Shown one piece after another: positions 27,746-36,517 of a DNA stretch of 64,000 bases. Source of the stretch: Methanosalsum natronophilum. GTDB lineage: Archaea; Halobacteriota; Methanosarcinia; Methanosarcinales; Methanosarcinaceae. The position numbers were made by a program, and so were the translations under genes. Location of the stretch: the NCBI RefSeq assembly GCF_024808815.1, contig NZ_JANUCS010000007.1:1-64000 (forward strand). Reading direction: 5' to 3'. Each line of letters opens with the position of its first letter. The first letter of the stretch is position 1. The notes beneath the pieces are model-generated. The model did not search any database and was not told where the DNA came from. It saw only the letters and a list, made by a program, of their open reading frames with translations.

Positions 27746-29005
27746 TTAAATACCGGTACTAAATCTCAAGATGGCAGCTAGGCCACCAAATGCATTCATA
27801 AGTTGAGATCCTTCCTCAAACTCAGTGGAAATGAATTTTACTTCTGTGCCCATTTGATCAGCTAAGTTAGAAAGTTCTTCAACAATGTCGACTTTTTCTC
27901 TAATTTCAATAGGTGATCCGCAGTTTGGACAATTATTACTGGCATCTGATTCTTGTGATGTGAGCTCACCCGCACGAAGTTGTAATGTGTACTTATTTTG
28001 GTAGCTACAGGAACTGCAATTGACTACAATTCGTTCGGCTCTTAAATCTTCAGAAATTAGTAAAGTTTCAACTGAGCCTATCTCAAGATTTTTCCTGACG
28101 TTTTCTTCTCCATATGCTGCTTTTTCTGATTCAGATACGAGTTCTGCAAAAAATTTTTCCATTGCTCTTTTTTCTTCCATTAAGTCAATGTCGTAAAGAC
28201 GTTCACTAGCCGCATTTACAAGTTCTGATAATCCTGACTCATCTGTGTAAGCAACATCAAAAAGGCCTGCTTTTTTCTTTTCTAATTCATGGTGGAGGTA
28301 TTCGCCTGAATCAAACTCTTCTTTTGTAGGAGAGGGACCTCCTATAAGAATTCCAGCCAGATCACTTAACTCCACCGACATAAAGATTTCGCTTGCAGCT
28401 TCGCCTATTTTCTTATAAAAATCATTTATAGCAATTAATCTTAACTGCTGGAATCGTTGAGCACTTTGACCCCCTTTTCTTTGCTTACCAGGAACTGTTG
28501 AAGTTAAATGTCTATAAGGTTCTATTCTTTTTCCTACTAATAATCCAATAGTTGCTTCTCTCCTATCAAGAACTAAAAGACCATATGTTTTAGTCTCTTT
28601 CAGCATAGCTTCGAGCGGTTCTAAGAAAAATCTTGAATCACAATGATACCTATATGTGATAATTTGTTGAGGTGGTTCTATTATAGTAGTTTCCATATTG
28701 GTCTTATTGGCTCCAATATCAACAGCTCCAGTAAAATATACAATACCATTTTCTGGAACTTCTTCTAAATATTTCAACCTTGATAGGAGAGAATCTAATG
28801 CACCTTGAACATTAGTCTTTGTCACTTTTGATTTAATATTTGAAGCTTGTCCATGCTCTACTTTAAGTTGTGAAACTACATCTGAAATTTGTTTATCAGG
28901 AGGGATATATAAAGAAACTAATTCAGTGCCTCTACCTTTTTTTGACTTTAGTTGCTCTAATTTTCTTTTGAACTCATACTTCTTCTGTGCAGATTGTTCT
29001 GACAT
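27746..29005 (-). CDS. prf1: peptide chain release factor aRF1
   Basis: Archaeal RF1 decodes all three stop codons. The stop-codon motif NIKS is at about residue 57 and the peptidyl-hydrolysis motif GGQ in KQRKGGQSAQRF at about 180. The C-terminal domain carries zinc-ribbon cysteines (CSSCSYQ and CPNCGSP). The frame extends to an ATG at 29026, but MSEQSAQKKYEFK beginning at 29005 matches the family start. The 419-residue length is normal. It lies directly upstream of argS. Confidence 0.95.
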   Translation of the reverse strand: MSEQSAQKKYEFKRKLEQLKSKKGRGTELVSLYIPPDKQISDVVSQLKVEHGQASNIKSKVTKTNVQGALDSLLSRLKYLEEVPENGIVYFTGAVDIGANKTNMETTIIEPPQQIITYRYHCDSRFFLEPLEAMLKETKTYGLLVLDRREATIGLLVGKRIEPYRHLTSTVPGKQRKGGQSAQRFQQLRLIAINDFYKKIGEAASEIFMSVELSDLAGILIGGPSPTKEEFDSGEYLHHELEKKKAGLFDVAYTDESGLSELVNAASERLYDIDLMEEKRAMEKFFAELVSESEKAAYGEENVRKNLEIGSVETLLISEDLRAERIVVNCSSCSYQNKYTLQLRAGELTSQESDASNNCPNCGSPIEIREKVDIVEELSNLADQMGTEVKFISTEFEEGSQLMNAFGGLAAILRFSTGI

Positions 29006-29165
29006 TTTAATAGTACTCCATAGCAAAAATCTTCATATAAAAACACTTCATAGATTCACAGTACAATTTCTTTAGGACTCTAAACTTAAATTTTATCTAT
29101 ACATATTAGTTTCTAGTTTATAATAGTAGCGTCAAATGTTACATATAATGTTCAAAAATAACTCT

Positions 29166-30107
29166 TTAAATAAAAAAATTATTTATTTGAGTATTTCCAT
29201 TTTTTGCTAGTAGTACAACCCTACTTGTTTCAACGTTATCTATAACAATATAATCTAACTGATTGGCTAATTCTTTTGAAAAATTAAGGATTTCTTCATT
29301 ACTAGGCATAGATTCTCTAGGCAGCCTCTTTCTAGAAAAACCAAGATGCATATATGCCTTTACCTCAACGTAATCAGGATCTGCTTGGGAAATCAATTTA
29401 GCATATAAAGAAGGATTAAACATATTCAAATTTTTAATTAATGTTAATCTTATAGCTTTTCTACCTTTCTTTTTTTTCATCTTAGCAAGAGATTCATTTA
29501 TTTTATCCCAAAATCCATTTGAACAAGGGGAACAAACTTTATGATAAGTACTCACATCAGGAGCATCCAAACTCATATACAATTGAGTTGGGTTTAACTC
29601 ATCTATCATATCTGGGTTTGTTCCATTTGTGACTACAAAAGTAGTTATTTTTCTTTGTTTAAACTCTTCTACCAATTGAGGTAAATATGGATAAATAGTT
29701 GGTTCACCGGCTAATGATATAGCCACGTGTTTTGGAGTATTAGCTTCTACCCACAAATTTCTCTTACCCGATCCCCCATAACCTGATATAAGTTTGCGAT
29801 GTGAAGCTATGGATTTTTCAACTATATCTAATGGAGAATCCCATTTTTTAGGATATTCAATTTTGGTTTCAGTTGGTCTCCAGCAATGAAGACACTTTTG
29901 ATTACAAATGAGAGTCGGACTCATTTGCATGCATTGATGCGATTGTATTCCATAAAATTTAGATTTATAGCAATCCCCTTCACCTTTAATACTACGGCCT
30001 ACCCAAAGACATGTCTTTACAGCTGAATGAGTTCCAGCAAGTAAGTATCCTTGTTTTTTCAAAAGTAAATTAAAGTCTAAGTCTGAAGATTTATCTGTTT
30101 TTTCCAT
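29166..30107 (-). CDS. taw1: tRNA 4-demethylwyosine synthase Taw1
   Basis: Taw1 is the radical SAM enzyme that joins pyruvate carbons to N1-methylguanosine-37 of tRNA-Phe to make the wyosine tricycle. It has 313 residues, the archaeal flavodoxin-less form. The radical SAM motif CNQKCLHCW lies at about 68-76, preceded by cysteines near 33, 46 and 59 that bind the second cluster. VAISLAGEPTIYPYL and YMSLDAPD are conserved around the active site. Archaeal Taw1 needs electrons from an external donor not identified here. It follows the DP1 gene on the same strand with a 35-bp gap. Confidence 0.93.
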   Translation of the reverse strand: MEKTDKSSDLDFNLLLKKQGYLLAGTHSAVKTCLWVGRSIKGEGDCYKSKFYGIQSHQCMQMSPTLICNQKCLHCWRPTETKIEYPKKWDSPLDIVEKSIASHRKLISGYGGSGKRNLWVEANTPKHVAISLAGEPTIYPYLPQLVEEFKQRKITTFVVTNGTNPDMIDELNPTQLYMSLDAPDVSTYHKVCSPCSNGFWDKINESLAKMKKKKGRKAIRLTLIKNLNMFNPSLYAKLISQADPDYVEVKAYMHLGFSRKRLPRESMPSNEEILNFSKELANQLDYIVIDNVETSRVVLLAKNGNTQINNFFI

Positions 30108-30142
30108 TAAGATTCAACTGCTTAAATTTGAATTATGTTAAT

Positions 30143-31681
30143 TTAATTAAAGTTTAATATACTGGTTTTAAAACTAGATAGGTCCACAATTGGAACTTTA
30201 GCGGGATCTGGTACAAGATTAACTCTCTTTTGAAACTCAGTTTGATCCTGCCATGTTCCCGAATTTATTAATAGTACATTTCGGTATACTTCTGCACCTA
30301 TTGTATGTACATGGCCACAATGCACTATGTCAGGAACATGATCAATTACAAAGTGGTCATTTTTTTCAGGAGCTATTGAAACGCGACTGCCATATATCGG
30401 AGATATATGTCTCCGTCTCATCATTTCAACCATTGCTTTTGTAGGTTCTTGATATGAAACCCCTGGAATCGATGCCACTAAGTCATCAATAGAACGTCCA
30501 TGATACATAAGTACTTTTACACCCTCAAGACTTAAGTATGCAGGATTACCAACAAACAATATCTTTTCTGGAAAATATTGTCTAATTTTTTCTGGTAACT
30601 TTGGTTGGGGTTCAGCCTGTCTAACAGCATCATGATTACCTGGGCTAATTATTATTTGAATATGTTCCGGAATTTGGCTAAAATATTCTCCTGCTTTTTT
30701 ATACTGATCATAAACATCTTTTATTGAAAGTTCATTTTCTTGTCCTGGATAAATGCCAATACCATCTACTACATCCCCAGCTACTAACACATATCTTATG
30801 CTATTTGATATCTGCCGTAATTTTGGGTCATTTGATTCACCTTTTAAAAAAGATAAGAACTTTTCCCATTGGTGCTCAAGAAATGTAGAACTCCCAACAT
30901 GTACATCTGAAATAAAAACTGCTTTCCCAGTAGTCCAATTATTTGAACAGATAACATTTGGCAAGTCAGGAAACATTAATTTATTAGCTATAAGCAAATT
31001 ACCGTCATTAGTCAAGACACCAGTAACAGCTATTACTTCATCTAATATTAGCTTGCAAGATAAGTCAAATAACTCTTTGTCCTTATTACTAACTAAAAAT
31101 AAAAAAGTGCCTGTAGTATCTTCAATTTCCACTAATTTATGTCCATTTGAAGTTGTTTTTATAGATGAAACCATACCAATTAGAGATATTTCTTCATATT
31201 GTGAATTCCTTAAAGACCCCGATTTGTATTTTAGTAAACTTTCAATTGGTCTCGAATTCACCCTTCCCCTTATAATATCACTTAATTTATTATATCTATC
31301 TCTAAAATACTGAACAAATTCCATATATTCTCCAATACACGTAGATTTATCACTAATATCAAAAAGAACTTCAACTGAATTAGTATGACCATTATTTTCT
31401 ATTGGTAACTTCATATCACGAGTAGGGGATTTTTTAAATTCTATATATTTAGTTTCAATTTGTAACTTATCAGAAAGAAGGTCACTATCTTTATCACATA
31501 TATGTTCACATTCTTTCAGGTTCAAATGCTCCACATCAATAACTAGAACGGATTTATCTATTTTTGATAATATGTGCTTGGTAAGTTTCTCAGGTTGTTC
31601 ATGAGAAGCAATTAAATCAAGCGCTTCTGGAGTAATCTGGTAACCAGCTTCTATTATTTCTGTCAAAAGTTTTATTTTCAT
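30143..31681 (-). CDS. polB: DNA polymerase D small subunit DP1 (3'-5' exonuclease)
   Basis: DP1 is the proofreading subunit of the archaeal replicative polymerase D. The 512-residue protein has an N-terminal helical region (1-120), an OB fold (about 150-240) and a C-terminal metallophosphoesterase domain. The Mn-binding motifs FISDVHVGS, AGDVVDG, SPGNHDAVR and HCGHVHTIG are all intact, so the nuclease should be active. The large catalytic subunit DP2 is not in the window. The gene lies about 2 kb from the origin, with the signal peptidase and cdc6 between. Confidence 0.95.
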   Translation of the reverse strand: MKIKLLTEIIEAGYQITPEALDLIASHEQPEKLTKHILSKIDKSVLVIDVEHLNLKECEHICDKDSDLLSDKLQIETKYIEFKKSPTRDMKLPIENNGHTNSVEVLFDISDKSTCIGEYMEFVQYFRDRYNKLSDIIRGRVNSRPIESLLKYKSGSLRNSQYEEISLIGMVSSIKTTSNGHKLVEIEDTTGTFLFLVSNKDKELFDLSCKLILDEVIAVTGVLTNDGNLLIANKLMFPDLPNVICSNNWTTGKAVFISDVHVGSSTFLEHQWEKFLSFLKGESNDPKLRQISNSIRYVLVAGDVVDGIGIYPGQENELSIKDVYDQYKKAGEYFSQIPEHIQIIISPGNHDAVRQAEPQPKLPEKIRQYFPEKILFVGNPAYLSLEGVKVLMYHGRSIDDLVASIPGVSYQEPTKAMVEMMRRRHISPIYGSRVSIAPEKNDHFVIDHVPDIVHCGHVHTIGAEVYRNVLLINSGTWQDQTEFQKRVNLVPDPAKVPIVDLSSFKTSILNFN

Positions 31682-31908
31682 TTTAAAACCAAAGAAATAG
31701 TTAGTAAAACATTATTTATCCATTTATTATTCAAACGATTTGTATACTAAAACAAACAATGTTTAGTACAGATATCTTTCAACTTTAAAATCATAAAACT
31801 ATAAGTTGAATTGTATCCTTTTTAAAATACTCATACATTGATTCTAATTAAGTAAAATAAGATTTAAGTTTTTGGTTCATAATAAAATTGAATCATTTAT
31901 ATTTAAAG

Positions 31909-31922
31909 AATATATATATATA
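31909..31922 (+). promoter_or_regulatory. candidate TATA box of signal peptidase gene
   Basis: A run of alternating TA 30-43 nt before the ATG at 31952 would place the transcript start about 10 nt before the start codon, giving a very short leader. This also favours the ATG over the TTG at 31943. Confidence 0.4.
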
Positions 31923-31951
31923 ATGAATAGGTCTATTATATTTTGCATTTC

Positions 31952-32500
31952 ATGTCTATAAAAAAATTATTAAGAGATTATTTTAACAGCGAAAATTTTT
32001 GGATTTCTTTGAGTAGAGATTTAATTTCAATTCTATTGTTAATTGGATTATTCTTAATTTTATCTCAAATCATATTTGGCATGTGGACACCCATGGTAGC
32101 AGTTGAATCAGGAAGCATGGAACCAAACTTAAATGTAGGAGATATTGTTTTTATACAAAGTATAGATAGAGTTGAAATTGAAACAAAATACGACGAAAAC
32201 TATCAATCTTTTAATGAATATGGGCATATTATTTTGTATAAACCTTTTGGAAAGGAAGAGAAAACACCAATAATACACCGTGCAATGTATCATGTTGAAA
32301 AAGGTGAACCAATGTGGGAAAATGGTCCAGAAGCGCCACATAATGGATATATAACAAAAGGCGATAACCCAATAACAAATAGACACCTAGATCAACAAGG
32401 AAGTATTAGTTATAATGAGCCTATAAAGGAAGAATGGATTATAGGTGTAGCTAAATATCGTATTCCATATATTGGTCACATTAGACTTTTATTTAATTGA
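31952..32500 (+). CDS. signal peptidase I (archaeal/ER type)
   Basis: This membrane-bound serine peptidase removes signal peptides from exported proteins. One N-terminal membrane span (about 23-45, DLISILLLIGLFLILSQIIF) is followed by the nucleophile box ESGSMEPN, IIHRAM with the His general base, and TKGDNP with the conserved Asp. The Ser-His arrangement instead of Ser-Lys marks it as the archaeal/eukaryotic S26B class. At 182 residues it ends soon after a final hydrophobic stretch. The ATG at 31952 fits MSIKKLL better than the upstream TTG. It converges on cdc6 with 32 bp between. Confidence 0.92.
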   Translation: MSIKKLLRDYFNSENFWISLSRDLISILLLIGLFLILSQIIFGMWTPMVAVESGSMEPNLNVGDIVFIQSIDRVEIETKYDENYQSFNEYGHIILYKPFGKEEKTPIIHRAMYHVEKGEPMWENGPEAPHNGYITKGDNPITNRHLDQQGSISYNEPIKEEWIIGVAKYRIPYIGHIRLLFN

Positions 32501-32532
32501 AGTTTAATACAATACAAATCCATTATTTTAAT

Positions 32533-33768
32533 TTATAATCTCATTTGAGATGTAATCGTTGGTTTGAACCCCGCCAAACCTTTTAACCTATAATCATCAA
32601 GTAAAACATTAATTGTACTTTCAATTGGTACACTCAAAGATATTTCTTTTGTCCTACCATACCTTCCTTTGCTAACAACCAAAGCATTCAAAATACCAAG
32701 CATATCTAGTTCTGACATTAAGTCAGTTACTCTTCTTTGTGTTAAAATATCTAAATCAATATTATAGCACAATTGCTTGTAAACATTATAAACTTCACCT
32801 GTAGTCACATTTTGATAACCATTATTTCTTAAAAGAACAATACTGTACAAGACTAGTTTGGATTGAGTTGGTAAAGTTCTTACAACTTCAACTACTCTAT
32901 CGATTTCAATTCTTTCTTGAGCTTTTCTTACATGTTCTTCTTCAACAATTTGCTTATTATCTCTTTCAGCAAGTTCTCCAGCAACTCTTAACAAATCAAG
33001 AGCTCTTCTAGCATCACCATGTTCTTGGGCCGCAAAAGCTGAACAAAGTGGTATAACCATTGAGTTAAGAACTCCTTCTTTATATGCTATCTCAGCTCTT
33101 TCAATTAAAATATCACTTATCTGTTCAGCGTCATAAGGTGGAAATATAATTTCTTCCTCACCTAATGAGCTTTTAACCCTTGGATCTAAAAATTCTGTGA
33201 ATTTAAGGTCATTAGATACGCCTATCATACTTACTTTAGCTTTTTTTAATTCAATATTAATACGAGATAAGTTGTAAAGAACATCATCACCTTTCTTGAC
33301 AAGTTTATCAATCTCATCTAAAACAATAATAACAACTTGATCCTTAGAGTCTATAGCTTCCTTAAATTTAGTAAATACTTGATCTGTAGGCCATCCTGTC
33401 ATCGGTATATCTTCACCAAAATGCCTTGCCAAATTAGCAAGTAGACGATATTGTGTGTCAATGACTTCACAATTTATATATAAAACAGAACAAAAACAAT
33501 TTAGATTTTCACTCATTCTTTCAAGTTCAATTCCTACATGGCGAGTACTTGCTGTTTTACCTGTACCAGTTTTACCATAAATCAAAATGTTTGAAGGAGT
33601 ATGTCCCCTTAAAGCAGAAACTAAAATTGTAGCTAGATTATTAATCTGATCATCACGATGAAGCAAAGAATCAGGAGTATAAGATGGTCTTAATACTTCT
33701 TTATTGTTAAAGATTGAATCTTCGTTAAGTAATTTTTTAAATAAGCCATCGAGTGATTTGTTATTCAT
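32533..33768 (-). CDS. cdc6: Orc1/Cdc6 replication initiator
   Basis: This AAA+ origin-binding protein recognises ORB elements and helps load MCM. It has 411 residues. Walker A GKTGTGKTAS (about 65-74), Walker B IIVLDEIDKL (about 147-156), sensor 1 near GVSNDL and sensor 2 around HGDARRALDLL are all present. The C-terminal winged-helix domain (about 310-400) includes TQRRVTDLMSELDMLGIL. The gene is transcribed away from the adjacent origin with three ORB sites just upstream of its start, so its own promoter is embedded in its binding sites and autoregulation is likely. Confidence 0.95.
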   Translation of the reverse strand: MNNKSLDGLFKKLLNEDSIFNNKEVLRPSYTPDSLLHRDDQINNLATILVSALRGHTPSNILIYGKTGTGKTASTRHVGIELERMSENLNCFCSVLYINCEVIDTQYRLLANLARHFGEDIPMTGWPTDQVFTKFKEAIDSKDQVVIIVLDEIDKLVKKGDDVLYNLSRINIELKKAKVSMIGVSNDLKFTEFLDPRVKSSLGEEEIIFPPYDAEQISDILIERAEIAYKEGVLNSMVIPLCSAFAAQEHGDARRALDLLRVAGELAERDNKQIVEEEHVRKAQERIEIDRVVEVVRTLPTQSKLVLYSIVLLRNNGYQNVTTGEVYNVYKQLCYNIDLDILTQRRVTDLMSELDMLGILNALVVSKGRYGRTKEISLSVPIESTINVLLDDYRLKGLAGFKPTITSQMRL

Positions 33769-33886
33769 TTTAACCAGCCCTATATTTATAATAGTAAAAG
33801 TGATAATTTTTAGTACAAATTCTATGAATATAATTTAGATTTAATGCATTGATTGGAAGTATTTGTAATTAAATGTTCGGTTAACA

Positions 33887-33906
33887 CCCCTTTATTTCCA
33901 CTGGAA
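33887..33906 (-). promoter_or_regulatory. origin recognition box 1
   Basis: On the minus strand the site reads TTCCAGTGGAAATAAAGGGG, a strong match to the archaeal ORB: dyad TTCCAGTGGAA followed by an A-rich gap and a G-string. It is the best conserved of the four and the farthest from the AT-rich element. Confidence 0.88.
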
Positions 33907-33925
33907 GGAAATGATATATGGTAAA

Positions 33926-33945
33926 CCCCTTTATTTCAGGTGGAG
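33926..33945 (-). promoter_or_regulatory. origin recognition box 2
   Basis: On the minus strand it reads CTCCACCTGAAATAAAGGGG. The G-string half is identical to box 1 over AAATAAAGGGG, while the dyad is degenerate. It starts exactly 39 bp after box 1. Confidence 0.82.
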
Positions 33946-33964
33946 AATATATATACCAGAGAGA

Positions 33965-33984
33965 CCCCATAATTTCTATTGGAA
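33965..33984 (-). promoter_or_regulatory. origin recognition box 3 (degenerate)
   Basis: On the minus strand it reads TTCCAATAGAAATTATGGGG. The outer TTCC and GGGG are kept and the centre is altered. It starts exactly 39 bp after box 2 and borders the AT-rich tract, which supports it despite the weaker match. Confidence 0.7.
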
Positions 33985-34103
33985 AATCTAAAAAATAAAT
34001 ATCATTAGATATTTAAAATTAATAAAAAATATAGCAGTGTAAGTATAGATATTTTAATATATAAAACTATCTCCGATTTTATTTCATTTTATCTTTTTTT
34101 TCG
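33985..34103. other. AT-rich duplex unwinding element
   Basis: This tract between boxes 3 and 4 is almost free of G and C and contains several ATTTAAAA- and AATATATAAAA-like runs. Its position between inward-facing ORBs matches the unwinding element of known archaeal origins. Confidence 0.7.
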
Positions 34104-34123
34104 TTCCAGTGGAAAACATGGGG
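34104..34123 (+). promoter_or_regulatory. origin recognition box 4, inverted
   Basis: On the plus strand it reads TTCCAGTGGAAAACATGGGG. Its dyad is identical to that of box 1 and its orientation is opposite to boxes 1-3, so the two sets flank the AT-rich element as inverted ORBs. Confidence 0.85.
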
Positions 34124-34174
34124 TTGGTGTCTTTGAAGCATAATTTTTTAAACCATTGACTAAATGCTACACGT

Positions 34175-35311
34175 ATGAAACACAAAGGACTTGAAGAATC
34201 TAATATAATTAAGTTATTAAAACAAAAAAAAAAAAGTGATATTGGATTTAATAAAGTTTTAAGTACAATGTGCACAAAACCCCATCCTATTGCTATTAAA
34301 GCTCATTTAATGTTCATAGAATCAAATATTGGAGATTCAGGATTATTCCCAGGTACTTCTTCAATGGAGAATACTGTAATAACTTCTCTCTCCCAATTGT
34401 TAAACAATAAAAATGCTTATGGTTACATAACAACTGGTGGTACTGAATCTAATATACAAGCCCTTAGATCAATAAAAAATATATCTGATTCTACAAATCC
34501 AAATATAATAGTTCCAGAGTCAGCTCATTTTTCATTTGATAAAATAAGTAATCTATTAGATATTGAAATTAAAAAAGCATCATTAGATAATTCATTTAAA
34601 GTTGATTTAAAATCTGTTAAAAAACTAATAGATCATAATACTATAGCCTTAGTAGGGATAGCTGGTACTACTGAATTCGGGCAAATAGATCCAATTGAAA
34701 GTTTGTCTGAAATAGCTATAAAAAACAAATTATTTCTTCATATTGATGCTGCATTTGGTGGATTTGTGATACCTTTTCTAGACAAAAAATATATTTTTGA
34801 TTTTCTAGTTCCAGGAGTAACATCGATATCATTGGATCCTCACAAAATGGGTTTTTCAACAATTCCTTCAGGTGTAATACTCTTTAGAAATAAGATGTTT
34901 TTAGATAACTTAGAAACTTCTACTCCTTACTTAACTTCAAAATCACAATATTCTCTAACTGGAACTCGAACTGGCGCTACAGTTGCAGCAACATTTGCTG
35001 TGTTAAAGTATTTAGGTCAAGAAGGCTATTCAAAATACGTTGAATATTGTATGTATTTGACAAACAAATTGATATCTGGAGCTCATAAAATACAAATATA
35101 TCCACTAATTGATCCTGTAATGAATGTTGTTGTACTTCAAGTAAATAAACCTGAAGAGGTAAGAAACTACTTAAGAGAAAAATATGGTTGGTATGTTTCT
35201 ATAACAAGGAACCCAAAATGTCTAAGGATAATTTTAATGCCTCATATAACTGAAAATGATGTTGAACATTTTTTAATTGATTTAGAAAAAACTGTTGAAT
35301 ATTTAAAATAA
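34175..35311 (+). CDS. mfnA: L-tyrosine/L-aspartate decarboxylase MfnA
   Basis: MfnA is a PLP enzyme that makes tyramine for methanofuran (and in some archaea beta-alanine for CoA). The 378-residue protein has TTGGTESN near residue 86, HIDAAFGGF with the PLP-pyridine Asp, and SLDPHKMG with the Schiff-base Lys at about residue 228. Length and order match group II decarboxylases of methanogens. The ATG is at 34175, about 50 nt from ORB box 4. A run of 12 A lies in codons 17-20 (34224-34235), a potential slippage site in an otherwise normal gene. Confidence 0.92.
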   Translation: MKHKGLEESNIIKLLKQKKKSDIGFNKVLSTMCTKPHPIAIKAHLMFIESNIGDSGLFPGTSSMENTVITSLSQLLNNKNAYGYITTGGTESNIQALRSIKNISDSTNPNIIVPESAHFSFDKISNLLDIEIKKASLDNSFKVDLKSVKKLIDHNTIALVGIAGTTEFGQIDPIESLSEIAIKNKLFLHIDAAFGGFVIPFLDKKYIFDFLVPGVTSISLDPHKMGFSTIPSGVILFRNKMFLDNLETSTPYLTSKSQYSLTGTRTGATVAATFAVLKYLGQEGYSKYVEYCMYLTNKLISGAHKIQIYPLIDPVMNVVVLQVNKPEEVRNYLREKYGWYVSITRNPKCLRIILMPHITENDVEHFLIDLEKTVEYLK

Positions 35312-35403
35312 TAAAAAAAAGATATTAATTTTTTTATCACAATTAATCTATTAATTTATTCTTTAACAACACTAAAGTATTATTACAAATATAGTAAGAC
35401 CCC

Positions 35404-36495
35404 ATGAAAGCATCCATCAAAGTAGCTACAATATTGGGAATTCCTATAAAAATTCATATATCTTTTCTTTTAATATTACCTTTATTTGTGTTTGTATTTT
35501 CAATAAATCCTTATCCTCTTGGTTTTAGTGAAATAACTCCAAATATTCTTAATTATGTTTTATCTTTTTTAACAGCTATCTTTCTTTTTATATGCGTGTT
35601 ATTACATGAACTAGCTCACTCATATGTAGCAATGAAATATGGGGTGAAAATATCTGATATAACTCTGTTGCTCATAGGTGGAGTGTCTTCAATGGAAGAA
35701 GTTCCTCGTGAGCCTTCTCAAGAAGCTGCCATGGCATTTGCGGGACCTCTTGTAAGTATAATTATTGGTTTTACTTTACTTTTGTTGAATTGGATACTTG
35801 TTACTTTGATCCCTAGCATTGAAGGTGGAGCATTATACACCTTTTTATTTATACTTGGTTTTATTAATGTAATATTGGGTATTTTTAATTTAATACCTGC
35901 TTTTCCAATGGATGGAGGAAGACTTCTTAGAGCTTGGTATGCTAATAAAATGAATTATGTAAAGGCTACTGAACAAGCGGCTTCCGTAGGAAAAATGTTT
36001 GCAATATTTATGGGATTATTTGGTTTGCTTATCAACCCTTGGTTAATTATAATTGCTTTATTTGTATATATTGGAGCTTCAGAAGAAGCTAAATCTACAA
36101 CTACCTCTATAAGTTTGGAGAATATTAAGGCTAAAGATATAATGTCTGAAAACCTAATTTCAGTTCCTTCATCTTTTAATTTAGAAGAGCTACAAAAATT
36201 TATGCTTGAAAAAAAACATATGGGGTATCTAGTAAGTGAAAATAATGAATTTATCGGGGTAGTAACTTTAACAGATGTAAAAAAAATACATCCAACGGAA
36301 AGAATTGCTTTTAAAGTTATTGATATAATGACTCCTGATGTTATTACAATTCCTTCAGATGCTAATGCTTCTGAAGCCATAAAATTAATGTCATCTAAGC
36401 AAATAGGAAGAGTGTTTGTTGTTGAAGATGGAAGTATAGTGGGAGTTCTTTCGAGGACAGATCTTATTAGAGCTTTGACATTCTTAAAGGAATAA
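35404..36495 (+). CDS. site-2 protease (M50) with C-terminal CBS pair
   Basis: This is a 363-residue intramembrane zinc protease. HELAH on a transmembrane segment (about 68-72) and FPMDGGR (about 166-172) supply the zinc ligands, and five or six hydrophobic spans cover residues 5-225. Two CBS domains (about 240-290 and 300-360) face the cytoplasm and could gate access by nucleotide binding, as proposed for SpoIVFB-like members. Substrates are unknown. A TraB gene follows after 22 bp on the same strand. Confidence 0.9.
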   Translation: MKASIKVATILGIPIKIHISFLLILPLFVFVFSINPYPLGFSEITPNILNYVLSFLTAIFLFICVLLHELAHSYVAMKYGVKISDITLLLIGGVSSMEEVPREPSQEAAMAFAGPLVSIIIGFTLLLLNWILVTLIPSIEGGALYTFLFILGFINVILGIFNLIPAFPMDGGRLLRAWYANKMNYVKATEQAASVGKMFAIFMGLFGLLINPWLIIIALFVYIGASEEAKSTTTSISLENIKAKDIMSENLISVPSSFNLEELQKFMLEKKHMGYLVSENNEFIGVVTLTDVKKIHPTERIAFKVIDIMTPDVITIPSDANASEAIKLMSSKQIGRVFVVEDGSIVGVLSRTDLIRALTFLKE

Positions 36496-36517
36496 AAAAT
36501 TCATTCAAGGTATTTTA

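Larger units (their letters stand above)
33769..34174. other. chromosomal replication origin region (oriC)
   Basis: The 406-bp space between cdc6 and mfnA has the full layout of an archaeal origin. Three ORB-like boxes read on the minus strand at 33887, 33926 and 33965 (starts exactly 39 bp apart), and one reads on the plus strand at 34104. The 119 bp between the inward-facing sets (33985-34103) is nearly all A and T, the expected unwinding element. An adjacent orc1/cdc6 gene is the usual archaeal arrangement. Activity is inferred, not shown. Confidence 0.88.

Noticed and set aside
30753-31313. 186-codon plus-strand ORF opposite the DP1 gene
   Set aside because: It is a shadow of conserved metallophosphoesterase and OB-fold coding sequence with no recognisable domain.
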